Assembly: GCA_051530055.1 (NCBI GenBank)
Contig: CM121342.1
Location: 10,106,001-10,170,000, forward strand
Length of the DNA stretch: 64,000 nucleotides
Direction of reading: 5' to 3'
DNA from: Neoechinorhynchus agilis
Lineage: Eukaryota > Acanthocephala
Part shown: positions 45,420 through 59,402 of the stretch, in pieces
How positions within the stretch are numbered: position 1 is the stretch's first letter
Layout of the letters: each line of letters begins with the position of its first letter
Notes under the pieces: generated by a model
The model's input: the letters and a program-made list of their open reading frames with translations, nothing else
Told to the model about the DNA's origin: nothing
The model's database searches: none
Position numbers and translations under genes: made by a program

Positions 45420-48400
45420 ATGGCCGCAAAGGCCCCTCGCATGGTATTCACATCCCCGACACCTACAGGCCGTGGTCCTCGGCGTAGGAAGCGGACTCCT
45501 CCGCCTCCTCCGTTACAGTCGTCCGACGTAGAAGCCGACCGAAGTAGCAGTAGTGGATCCAATTGCTGCAATACAACCGGTTCTTTACGGGAAACACGAG
45601 TAACGGAAAGCGTCGAACACATTTCACAATCAATCAATCGTTCGTCCCGCCATACACCTACATCTCTTCTAAACACTGAGGACTTCACAGATCATTCAAA
45701 TCCTAAAAGCAAGCAACAGAAACACTTACTCAAAGAAGTCTTCTCTGGATATGAGAGTGAAATCAACCAATACAAAAAAGAGGATGGAGCGGTTTGTTGC
45801 CATTTGAACGGTGGAGAACGAACACGATCGGTACCAGTTCAGTTGAACAGGATATCGTGTCCTCGTATTGAAGAAGGCTCATTAAGAGAGAAGCTCTTTA
45901 AGGAAATGTCATTTACCAGGATCAACGATCGGATTCATGCACAAAGACCGGTACATTACTCACCTCCTCCTGTTGAAGTCTCGTTTCCCTACACTAACCA
46001 ACCACGATTGCCTCAACTTTTTATAAACGAGACCTACCAATCTTATGAAACGACGAGTACTCTTTTGCCTCAATACAGAATAAAAAGCCCTCCACCATCC
46101 GTTAAAACGGAGCAAAAGTCCAAAAGTCGAGATGTGGGTGTTCTTCACAAGGCTGAGAAATCGACTAAAGATCGTGGAGTTAGCCCCATACCAGGTAATC
46201 AAGATCCAATTCGTTGTGAAAAAGAGACTCGGATTGAAGTTGATAACTTTTATCGAGAAAAAATAAGACTGTTAACAAATGAATTGTGTCAAGCTAAGAA
46301 TATCATCAAGCCCCAACGCCATGTGGGTATTAATTTCAGACCAAGTGTGACGGACCGTGCGTTGAACACGGACAAGATATTGAGTGGAACTGAGGTTGCG
46401 CTGCAATGTAATCGTAATCCTGAGACTCGTGATGCATGTATTCAGCATCAGCCAAAGCCAAAAGATCTTACCGAAAGGTATGTTCAAGCAAATGCGCCAT
46501 TATTGAGTACTTTAACTCAATGTGAGTTACTGAAGGACACCATTCGACCTGTTTGTAAGGACGCCAAAAACGATACAAGTGGGCTGATTGAACTCGAACA
46601 CGTTTCAACGACAGCTTTGATAGAGCAAATGGACAAACAAACGAGTACAAGTGGAATTATGATGCAGAAATCAATTAATGTTCAAACTGATAAGGTCACA
46701 TTCAAAAGTAGAGATGCTGGATGTGACACGAAATCGACAAAGTCTACATTTACTAATACGGAAACTAAATCAGTCATGGATGCTGGTGTAGTTGTGCAAT
46801 CTACAACAAAGACAGATAGAGCTTCAAGTCCAGTCTCGGAATTATGCGCGGAAAAGACGTTGATCGAGGTTTTTAAAAAGGAGTTTAAAGATGAACAATT
46901 TGAGGTGAGCTTTGAGAGACAGGATGATGAATGTAAATGTGATCGGACTACTATTATGAATGAAGATCAAGGTACTTTAAAGGGAATTTTAAAGAAATCG
47001 ACAGCTCCGGAGGCTGAGGACGCAAAGAAAGTTGCTACTATTTATGACGGGTAAGTGAACAAAAACCTCTCAAATTCAAAACATCTTCTCTTTAGATCTG
47101 AAGAATACAGTCGATCAGTTGAAAGTATCGATGACGGGCAAACTCAGCATGAAGTGGTCGGCACCACGAAGAGGTATGAAGAAGACAAACCTGCTAGTCC
47201 GCAGCATGATAATATCCCAGCTACCCAAAGCACTTCCATCATCCCTCTGAGTCCGTGTGTACGCTTCCTGCTGATATTTACAATAGGCTTTTCGGTCACT
47301 TTTTTCTTTGTAAAAAAGTTGGCCTTCCCGACTTGATTTAAGCTCTCACACACACATCCACACATCGACGATGGAAACTCGAATCGTTGCTCGCGTGTGC
47401 GTTCATTGTGTTTGGCAATTTATGATTGTATGTGTAAAATAATATCTATAATTTTTTCTTATATATAGATGATTGCATGAGCTCGTTTGATAAGAACATA
47501 TATCCTGCTAACCCTCTTCACAATGCTTATGTAGAAAATGTACTTTAAAAAGATTGAAATTTTATTCATTCAGGTCGGTAGAGGTATGTGATATGGATGA
47601 TGATCTGCAGGAACTTTATGTTGCCTGTCTTCTTTTAAATGAACATCTATTTGAACCTGGCACAACGGATAAACTGAGACTGGTAAGTTATTAAAGTATA
47701 CTAGTAGTCGTCGAATATTTACTTAGCTTTTACTTATTTTTGCATACAGCAAATTGATTTGCATTTTTTAAAATTCGTACAATAGCTCCTATTGTTTTGA
47801 ATTCATTATTATTTGATAAAAGAAAATTCTTTGTTTTCGGGCGTATTGTAGCATTTAAAAAGTAGAAAACCATTTTAGGTTCCTGAGTGAAATTTTCACA
47901 GGTTCGGTCAATTAAATAGACATTAGCGATCGCATCATTGGTGGGATTTTTAACCACACCTAGATAATTAAACATTCTAAATACTGCAAGGTAGTCTCCA
48001 GATTTCACTGTTTTTCGTTATTTTTCGATCTAACATCAAAGTAAATAGTAAAAAAAATTAATAAAAAAGATTTTTGAGCATTGCTTAGCCATTTTTACAA
48101 TAAAGGGTAAGGTTCGTTATTTGGAAAAAAACCATACGCCTCTTGCGAACATTTTCCAGCTCAGAGACGATGTGTTTAATAAATTGGATTATAAGTGGTT
48201 GAATTGGCTAAAAGTATGAAAAAACGACAGTTAATACATCAATTAAGATCATGATTGGTTGGAAACTTAAAAAAGGGATTAAAATTAACTAGATAAAAAT
48301 CAGTTTAATAAGCGAGCAATACCATTGAGAATGATTTTTTAGGAGAGAGCCGTAGCGGTCATCCAGCAAGACTGGTTTCAGGCATCAGCGGATGATACAA

Positions 48401-49079
48401 AGTGCAGTCCAGAGTCGGTTGCAAGATTGCTAAACGTATTTCGTAATTTCTCGAATTTTTTATTGGAGCGAGTCGTAAACATGACCGATGCAAACGTAAG
48501 TTAAAACTCGATTTTAAATGAAAATACTCAAATGGGCCAAAACAGGGGAATTCAGCTATTCACCACGCAATTTCAAATGGCAATTGGGAGATCGTGGGTC
48601 TTCTTATGGATAGTGGAGTATGTGATGTTAATCTTCAAAATGAATTAGGATATACTCCAGCAATGTTATGTTCAGCGCTCATACTTTCTGATGCAAACTC
48701 AGCTCAAGCGAGTGCATACCGCCGGATTTTTATTGAAGGAAACGTTAATATACGAACAAGGCAAACTGGGTACACGGCGCTCATGCTAGCGTCAGAAAGA
48801 GGGTTCGTTGAAACCGTTCAAATGCTCCTATCAGCTGGCTCACAAGTCAATTTGCAAGATAATGACGGTCACACAGCTCTAATGAAAGCCGTGGACAATA
48901 ATAATTTCAATGTAGTCGAGCTTTTGTTGAAAGCAGGGGACTGCGATATAAACCTCGCTGATCAAAAGGGTTTTTCTGCAATCACAAGAGCGACGAAGGA
49001 TTCTCGGAAGGATATCCTACACCTGCTTTATAGTAGTAGACAAAGTAAGAGTGGTGGATCGTCCAAAAGTAAGAGGTGA
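45420..49079 (+). CDS. KANK: KANK/VAB-19-type ankyrin-repeat protein
   Basis: Cortical actin/adhesion adaptor family. Start at ATG 45420. Exon one (45420-47050) codes about 544 residues, disordered, with a proline-rich start (RTPPPPPLQSS) and repeated short motifs (SRDVGVL, TKDRGVS, TRDACIQ, SRDAGCD). Downstream: 47574-47682 (DMDDDLQELYVACLLLNEHL), 48343-48495 (AVIQQDWFQAS...RVVNMTDAN) and 48546-49079, five ankyrin repeats (GNSAIHHAI, LGYTPAMLCS, TGYTALMLAS, DGHTALMKAV, KGFSAITRA). The pre-ankyrin helices and repeat order match KANK proteins; the N-terminal KN motif was not seen. An alternative exon at 47096-47336 ends in a membrane anchor (see findings). All joins are in phase; exon one can splice either to 47096 or to 47574. 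The end may instead continue past a donor at 49076 to a stop at 49174. Confidence 0.83.
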
Positions 49080-49892
49080 GTAACGCTAGTTAAGAAATGA
49101 GGGATTTTTGAACTTATTTGATCTTAAAAGTCGTCCGGTGGAGTATGGCAACAGCCGATGGATACCCAGGAGGTGACTGGTGAGCAGCCTAAGCTCTACT
49201 AATATCAAAATTTTTCTTTTTTGTTGACACGATCAAAGCAAATAGTTAAAGAAATTTTAATATTTTAGTTTATGCTATAATTTTGAGTATTTACGACGAT
49301 ACGCTTTACAATTTTTTTAAGTAAAAGCATTTACACGGCTTGCTTGCCGATTAAAATTAAACGGGCAACGCTCAGAGAAACATTTTGTATTTGAAATTTA
49401 GTTTTAAGAAATTTAAATTAGTCTGAAAATTCCATAATTAATACTACAACTCCATATTCTACGATATGTATATATGCTTTTGCCGTTTAAAGTTGAACGG
49501 ATAACGCCCAGAGGAAGATTTTGCATTTGAAATGCAGTTTTAAGAAATTTATATTGGTCTGAAAATTCCATAATTAAGACTACAACTCCACATTCTACGA
49601 TTTGTAAATATATATGATTTCGCCGATTATTTACAAAAATTTCCAAGAACTTTCAGTGTCGATCTAACGACTAAGAAGGCATTTTTGATTCCCAACCTAA
49701 TTCTCGAATTTTTGCTTCGATTGAGCCAACCTTGGTTTCTAAGAATTATTTAACGTATCAACTACTTCTGCTTAATTCATCAGACGTCCAGCGTTTAGGA
49801 CCGTAGAAATATGAGCCTGACCAAATGGTGAGCTTATAAAAATGCACTTTTATTGCACTTTGTTGAATGTGAATGGGCACTCAAAAAACTGG
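49080..49892. other. Intergenic between KANK and COQ5
   Basis: Convergent 3' regions. A possible last KANK exon at 49130-49176. A two-copy direct repeat occupies 49344-49625. Nothing else recognised. Confidence 0.4.
49344..49625. repeat. Two-copy direct repeat, about 137 bp
   Basis: TGCCGATTAAAATTAAACGG at 49344 and TGCCGTTTAAAGTTGAACGG at 49481 start two copies that continue through CTGAAAATTCCATAATTAA, CTACAACTCCA and TTCTACGAT. Copies are about 85% alike; a third begins near 49621. Confidence 0.8.
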
Positions 49893-50823
49893 CTACAATT
49901 TCACACCCGTGTGAATAGCGGCGATTCCACATGTGAGGTTTTCGTATTGAACATTAGAAAATCCAGCATCCTCGATCTTCTTCTTAAATTCCTCTTGATT
50001 TGGAAAAACGCGAATGCTTTCAACAAGATACTTGTATGCATGATAATCATCAGCAACGATTTCGCCCATAATCGGGATAATATTCATCGAATACCAGTCG
50101 TAAACACAGCGGAATACAGGATTTGTCACCAAACTGAACTCTAAACATGCGAATTTCCCTCCTACACGTAAAACTCTATACCCGATCGCATTATGTACTC
50201 GATTGTCATTAAAGTTAGAGAAAAAAATTTCTAATTAAAGCGACCATCTTATTATTTGTACAAAATTATGTAAAAATTTTTCGAGACGCCAATAGATAAA
50301 ATGCGAACAGGCTTCAAATAAATGCTTCTCTGATCACCTGATCGAAATCTTTACAATTTCGCATTCCAAAAGAAATAGTGTACAAATCGAATTTGCCATC
50401 TTCGAAAGGAACATGTTCCCCGGCACACTGTACTCTTTCCACTCGGTCCTTAGTCTGTGGAGAATCTTGTCTGTCCCGATGACAAGCAGCTAGCATATCA
50501 CCATTAATATCACACATAGTGACCGTGGATTTAGGCATAAATGCAAGTATTCGATCGGTTATATCGCCAGTTCCAGCGCACATATCCAGCACCTTGATGT
50601 TCGATTTTGGCTGTCGAAGGCTGCGGACATAATAGTTTTTCCATAGTCGATGGATACCGCCACTCATTACATCGTTCATTATGTCATATCTCGTCGCTAC
50701 TCGGTGAAACAAATCATTGACCAATTCTTGACGTTCTTCTCCTGATGACACTGATTTATATCCGAATGAGGTGTTCACTACTTGGCGGATACTTAGCTTG
50801 GTTGGAAGGGCACGGCGAAGCAT
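49893..50823 (-). CDS. COQ5: Ubiquinone biosynthesis C-methyltransferase COQ5
   Basis: Mitochondrial SAM-dependent C-methylation of the ubiquinone ring. ATG at 50823; the start (MLRRALPTKLSIRQ) looks like a mitochondrial presequence. Exon one holds FHRVATRYDIMNDVMSGGIH, the SAM motif VLDMCAGTGDI and ISFGMRNCKD, family signatures. Exon two (about 50176-49893) holds VLRVGGKFACLEFS, YDWYSMNIIPIMGE and ends GIAAIHTGVKL with TAG at 49893. The intron between EAF and VLRVGG lacks a GT donor: after REAF the frame runs into TGA and the only GT nearby is past it. All methyltransferase motifs are intact. Divergently oriented to RNF121 with repeats between. Confidence 0.93.
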
Positions 50824-52590
50824 CTCAAAGAAAAAAGGAGCGAACTTACAAATGTGAAAATTGTGATTTTTTTGAATTTAAATATGAAAATTAGCGTGGG
50901 CTTTTTCCGCAAATGCAGAATATGGAAATATAGAGAATTTAGAAGAAGAAAAAACGTGATGGAAAGAGGTAGGTGAAGTTTTTTCAGTAAAACGAAGGCA
51001 GCATTTTCATAGAATTAAAAATACCGTCAGTATATGGAAACTCATGCCGATGACACCCTTTTCGGCAAGATTCAGTGCTACAGCTTTCAATTTAAAGTCA
51101 CTGAGAGAGAGCAGTCACTCATTTAGCGTGAAAACGACAAAATTGTTGAATCAAAAAAGAACGCAACTGATAGCGTTTTTGGAGCTAATCGATATTTTTA
51201 AACATTCGCCTTGACCTCATCATTCGAATATCTCTATTACAAAGTTAGAATTAATTTGAAACACAAAGAATATCAGATCAAAAAGCTCTTTCAGAAAACC
51301 CAAAAATTAAAATAAAACCAATTAAATTAAAAGATGTCAGACTTCATAGTGGTGGCCGTAGCTACCGAGCAGAGCTGTCTTCTCTTCGAGTACCTTTCAC
51401 CAAAACGCTTAAACCTGAACATTAATAGACGAAATGGGTACTTTTCGAAGACCTCAATGATGATACAGAATTCGGCGGAGACTGGGACCCCGGTTACTGC
51501 TGCAACCGTCAATCTGAACCATCGTCTCAATTTCTAGTTTTCGTCATGGAATGTGTTGATTTCTAAGGTGAACCAATAGGATCTCAGTAACATGCGACTA
51601 GATCTCAATGACTCCTAGCTTTTTTTGTGATGGAAAGCATTAAAATGAATCAATTTTGGATCCGATGCGGTCAACAACTTCATTTAATGGAAGTATTGAT
51701 CATGAACGGAATCATGTCCTGGAACCAATAAAAGTTCATTTGATCGTATTTGATTCCATATAGCTAGCTTCAATTGTTGAATTAACTATTATTTTCGATT
51801 GAAAATCAGCTTACAATTAAAGAAATGGATCAAATAGCGAAACAAAACAATAAATAAATTGATTCTGGAACTAATAAAAGTTATTTCGGTCGTATTTGAT
51901 TCCGGATAGTAAGGCTCAATTGTTCAAAAACAATTTTTTTCGGCTGAAAATCAACTTAAGTTTAAATTAATTGTTGATCTTAGCGAAAAAATAAATTGAT
52001 TTTAGAACTAATAAAAGTTATTTCGGTCGTATTTGATTCCGGATAGAAAGGTTCAATTGTTCAAAAACAATTTTTTTCGGCTGAAAATCAACTGAAGTTT
52101 AAATTAATTGTTGATCTTAGCGAAAAAAAAGCTAAAAATAAATAAATTTTTAGAACTACTAAAAGTTATTTCGGTCGTATTTGATTCCGGATAGAAAGGT
52201 TCAATTGTACAAAAAAAATTTTCGGCTGAAAATCGACTTAAGTTTGAATTAATTGTTGATCTTAGCGAAAAAATAAATTGATTTTTAGAACTAATAAAAG
52301 TTATTTCGGTCGATTTTATTTGAGATAGAAAGGTTCAATTGTTCAATGAACTATTATTTTCGACTGAAAATCATCTTTAGATTAAAGAAGATTCCTCGTT
52401 GCGAACCTGAAATCGCTGCATTTTGTTTCATTTTAGCAGCTGAATTACGGACCATCGATGCTTCAAATCTCGATCGATTTGCAATAGTTAAAAACAAAGA
52501 ATTCTTTTCATCTGATCGGATGCCTGAAAGAAATGTTCCACAAGTCCAATTTTCTCCATTTAAGTCTAAATTTTGCTTTAACAATTCAAA
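50824..52590. other. Divergent intergenic region
   Basis: Lies between the 5' ends of COQ5 and RNF121 and must hold both promoters. A tandem repeat occupies about 51700-52380. A 67-codon frame at 51334-51537 has no recognised motif. Confidence 0.4.
51700..52380. repeat. Tandem repeat, about 135-148 bp, five copies
   Basis: The phrase AACTAATAAAAGTTATTTCG recurs near 51873, 52006, 52154 and 52290, with a diverged first copy near 51725 (AATAAAAGTTCATTTGATCG). Each unit also has GATTCCGGATAGAAAGGTTC, AATTGTTCAAAAA and ATTAATTGTTGATCTTAGCG. Copies vary in length by small indels. Confidence 0.8.
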
Positions 52591-55287
<2,697 letters not shown>

Positions 55288-55990
55288 AAAAGCGATATTC
55301 GTCAATTTTGCTACAATGGGAATGCAAATAGAAAAATGTTGCATCTGAGATCTTTTGCATTAAGAATTGCAAATTTAATCAGACGCATCGCATGTTTTCT
55401 TTACTATGAAAGGTTTTTTATTATAATTCTTTAATGGGTAACGCATTTTTTAATTAATCCTCAATTATTTCCGCTCTTAACATTCACACGACGATTTTTC
55501 TAAGTTCAACATCATGAGATCGAAGCCAGGATAGTGAGTAAAATCGAGACCAGGTTCCGTTCGGAAGGAAAATATATTAATATTCCTATCGGCAAAAAGT
55601 CAAATTGGAATCTTGAATTCGTACGAAATGTTATTTTCTCGGTTTATCATCAATTTTTTGGAACATTATTTTAAGAACAAAAAAAGTAAATTTTCGTTTA
55701 TTGATCGTCGATCAATGTTTTGGATGGACACATTTTGGAGTATTTGAGATCTATAATCACTATTCCAAATGTGCAATTTTAGTCGAGGACGCAGTTTTGG
55801 TAATTACAACGTTAGTAAGGATTTGCTCACGTGAGGAATTGTTTACACACTTTAGACTTGTATATGAATGCTTTTCATAAACAATTCGGAAATCAATATT
55901 GGCGTCATTTGTCTTGTTTGCGTGTCGGAACTTTATTTGAAAGCAACTCTATATATAAAAACTCACAACACTACTGTCTATCGAACGAAA
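55288..55990. other. Intergenic, AT-rich
   Basis: Between the RNF121 stop and the triphosphatase start. No gene recognised. In-frame codons extend upstream of 55991 to an ATG at 55868, but conserved sequence begins only after 55991. Confidence 0.4.
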
Positions 55991-56998
55991 ATGGTTAACG
56001 TTGAACTTACGAGTAAACTATCGCAATCTCCACGAATACCGACGAGTTGGCTCAACACAGCACCGGTGTGTAAATCGTTAATAAATGGCACATTCGCAGT
56101 GTTCAAAACTCCACTATCCTCCAAATACGACGACCAAGTGACGGACGGTATAAGATTTACTCCAACGATCGCCATGAAACGGATTCGACGAGTCGCAGGT
56201 CATAAAGAGATCTCAGCGGTGATAAGTCTCGTCAGGAAAAAACACTACTATGATCCAGCGGAATTCACGGATACTTGGAATGTTCCACATTTCTGTTTGC
56301 CGTGTAAAGGACAAAACCAATGTCCAGACCTTGAAACGAAGAACCTGTTTGTCGAGATTTGCGAATTTCTCAAACAATACAAACCGAACGCAGTTATTGG
56401 AGTTCACTGCACCTTAGGTTTCAATCGTTCCGGGTTTCTAATTGCATCGTATCTTATTGAAAAGGCGGCTTATAGCTTAAGGAAAGCAATATCGGAATTT
56501 CGCGAAAATCGATTCCCGGGTATCAAAACGCCTCACTATATTCACGGACTTAGGATCCTTTATGGTTCTAGACGATTCAGGATAATCATAAATCGAAAAA
56601 GTGATACATACATACCGCCATCGAAGGATACGACCGTAAGTGATAATTCGCTTGCAAATCAGGATATTGGACAGAATATTGATCGATCAATCTTACAGCA
56701 GAATCCAGTTCGTACTGAAGATGTTCAAGAAACGTCTCGAAAACGTCGCTTTAGCGATAAACATGAAGAATATTCGTCCATCAAGCGACGATTTGTAGAT
56801 TATTCAAGTAAAAATGAAAATGGTGGAAGAGAAGAGGCTGCCGTGGAGTCACGGAAGCGATTCAGAGTAGATCTCGAGAAAGACGAAGTTGCGCAGACAC
56901 TTACAAAAAGCGAGCTGTTAAAAGAGATCTGTAAAAGAAAGAGGAATGCAGAGGATTGTGAAGAAAAGAGGGAATCAAGTAAAAGACAACGTCTATGA
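55991..56998 (+). CDS. RNA 5'-triphosphatase of the capping-enzyme/PIR-1 type, without guanylyltransferase
   Basis: Removes the gamma phosphate from RNA 5' ends using a cysteine-phosphatase fold. Intronless, 335 residues from ATG 55991 (an in-frame ATG at 55868 would add a hydrophobic leader; the shorter start puts the conserved domain near the N-terminus). Blocks match the metazoan capping-enzyme triphosphatase domain: RIPTSWLNTAP, YDDQVTDGIRFTP, HYYDPAEF, CKGQNQCPDLETK, and the P-loop HCTLGFNRSGFL (HCxxGxxRxG; catalytic Cys and Arg present). After RFRIII the protein becomes disordered and strongly basic (SRKRRF, SIKRRF, SRKRFR, CKRKRN) with no nucleotidyltransferase KxDG motif. So it is a stand-alone triphosphatase, or a duplicate of the capping enzyme that lost its second half. 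Confidence 0.85.
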   Translation: MVNVELTSKLSQSPRIPTSWLNTAPVCKSLINGTFAVFKTPLSSKYDDQVTDGIRFTPTIAMKRIRRVAGHKEISAVISLVRKKHYYDPAEFTDTWNVPHFCLPCKGQNQCPDLETKNLFVEICEFLKQYKPNAVIGVHCTLGFNRSGFLIASYLIEKAAYSLRKAISEFRENRFPGIKTPHYIHGLRILYGSRRFRIIINRKSDTYIPPSKDTTVSDNSLANQDIGQNIDRSILQQNPVRTEDVQETSRKRRFSDKHEEYSSIKRRFVDYSSKNENGGREEAAVESRKRFRVDLEKDEVAQTLTKSELLKEICKRKRNAEDCEEKRESSKRQRL

Positions 56999-59402
56999 AG
57001 TGTCATGGACGGTAATGTCGTGTAAATGATCAACAAAATTGTCGCACGAAGAACGGCGCTATGGATTATTGTGACCAATAACCTTGCGATGCTGTTAACA
57101 AATAAATTGGCGACGAGAAAAACATTTTTATTGGGCGAGCATTTTTAATGTTATTTTGTAGATTTTACTCAATTCCGATCCTTTCATTAATCTGATTGAT
57201 TTCCCTTTGTTTATCCCAAATGTTTCGAGGACCCATGCTCATTTCCCCTTAATCTCGACAAATTCGATTTTTTCCCGTCCTTAGATAATAACTTTTTTCT
57301 TTGATTTCTAGTCTAAAACGTCGAATTCTCGGTAAGGTTCTTTATATTTCTTAGAATACGTTTTCTATTTTTGCCCAGAGTACTCGTTTGACTGTGGTGT
57401 TCAATGAATCACCGATCGCGGGTAGCTTTGCATCTTCTCCTTTGATCCTCTTGGTCTCGGATTTGAATCCCTTTTTCATTCACTACCTGGATTGATTTTC
57501 TTTTTATCTTTTCAACATCTCTAGTATACAGCATTTTTACACTTTTTCGCTTACTCCGTCGATTTAGATCGCTGTAGCTACTCATTTTATAATTCGAACT
57601 ATTTTCAGTCTCCAACATAGCGTTAGACAAATTAATATCATTTAGCTACAATTGAGAGCTTTAAAATTAAAGATTAGCTTTTCCGTTTCATTTTTATTTC
57701 CGCTAAGGAACGACAAATGAGATTTTATTGAACCCGATTAAAGCTAAAATATACAATTCGCTCAGCAATTTTTACTGCAGAACTAAAAATGCGGTAGGAA
57801 AATTGAGAATAATGACAATAACGGTGACGGTTTAAAGTCCCTTTTAATCACATTTGACATTACTAGAGAATTTAGAATATGCAAATAGGCTATTTTGGCT
57901 TGAGTTGAAAATAATTACAAATGTAGCGATAAAAATAGACATTTGTTCGCGTTTCAATCACTCAGTTCTCAAATAAATCATGAGCCTGAGAAAATAAAAT
58001 CGATGTTCATGACCTCTAGAGGACAATAAATTTCAAATTATGAGTTGGACTTTCCCGATATCAATAAAAAACCCGGGATAAGGCGTTATGGAAATTTGAA
58101 TGTTAATTTTAGGGCGCATGTCGAATACAGATAATGCGAAAAGTATTTAGACAGAGCAACTTGTCTCTTGCCGCTTCACGAGCTGGAAAGGCAAAAGACC
58201 GAAAAAGGGAGAAATGCAAACGCATCGATATGTCGCTCTACATTTTAAAAACCTCTCGCCATTGAGACGATTGGTGCCGTCGGACCAAGCACCGCAGGAT
58301 TTTTTAACCAAGGTTAGAAAATTCTTGATGGGAACAGCAAAGGAAGAGGATCAGCGATTCCGAAAGGGAATCCTGGTTGTACCCTTGGGCCCTTCGTTCC
58401 AATCGAAACTTCGAATTACTTTAAATGTGTTTACACTTGGGATATTTAAATTTCTTAAACATAGAAGAGCTTTCAGGAAAAAGTCCGTCACTGAGATGTG
58501 AAATTGTTTGGTTATTTTTAGTCTAATTTTGAAACTCATCTGTGACTAAGAAAGCCAAAAAAAATCTGTAACCGAGCAATGCTACAAAACGAAATACACA
58601 ACAAAAACAATTTTAAAGTTTTGTGTTATTTGGCACATTTCACGTTTATTGCGAAATTAAATCGAACAAAGTTCACGACTTAAATACAATGTGATATCCT
58701 GCTCCTTCAATTCAATCGTTTATTGGCGACGCTCAATAATGTACCCGCTTGCAGTACTCATCTAAATAAGCAGTTTCAAACGTTTCGTTAGAGTGGCATT
58801 TCCTTCGAGTTCCCTAGTATTTACGCTCCTTTTTCCTCCCTAATGAAGAACACTAGAATTCCTCTTGTTTTTTTGCATCGGATACTAAATTATGCAAACG
58901 TCTTAAGACCACAGCGGAACTCTGTGTTGGCTCCTAAGTAATACAGCAACCGTAACACAGTGTTTTACCTGCCAAAAGACCCCAAATTCAGTCTCATTGT
59001 ACAGTTTTGATTTTATTCCGACTGAATTTTTTTATAAACTGATATAAAGTCTTCTCAACAAACAATTTTCTATATGTGCGTTAGTAGAATCAAGTGCACC
59101 ATAGCGGCTCGCTTGCACTCGAGACAGTAAAGACTCCCGTAAGCGGCGTATACATGAGAAATATTGTTGTAGAATTGCTTCCACTTTTTACACTTGCGCC
59201 ACCATAGCAGCCTATTTTCAATTGCCTTGTACTCCCTTTCACTACAGAGCAGACTTTCTATTTGAAGTCATTGGCTCACTGAGTGTACGAGAAAAACTAC
59301 TTCTTTTAGAGTTGAATGGTGGCAAAGTTGTAACGCCGCCCAAGCTAATCATCAAGTGCTCACACCTATCGAACAATCGTGAAATTAACCAACGAGACTT
59401 AA
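56999..59402. other. Intergenic, mostly featureless
   Basis: Apart from the small frame at 58214-58501, only short frames are present; a minus-strand frame at 57409-57618 is lysine/arginine-rich without a recognised motif. No repeat family was seen. The last 200 bases should include the promoter of the receptor gene. Confidence 0.4.
58214..58501 (+). CDS. Hypothetical 95-residue basic protein
   Basis: Frame from ATG 58214 to TGA 58499. It is basic, with a possible amphipathic or hydrophobic stretch near the end (LRITLNVFTLGIFKFLKH). Upstream codons are open for about 66 bases, so this may be the last exon of a small spliced gene. No family recognised; could be chance. Confidence 0.3.
   Translation: MQTHRYVALHFKNLSPLRRLVPSDQAPQDFLTKVRKFLMGTAKEEDQRFRKGILVVPLGPSFQSKLRITLNVFTLGIFKFLKHRRAFRKKSVTEM

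Noticed and set aside
51334-51537. 67-codon plus-strand frame upstream of RNF121
   Set aside because: Open on both strands, no family, no conserved features.
57409-57618. Minus-strand frame of 69 codons
   Set aside because: Low-complexity Lys/Arg sequence without domain or splice context.
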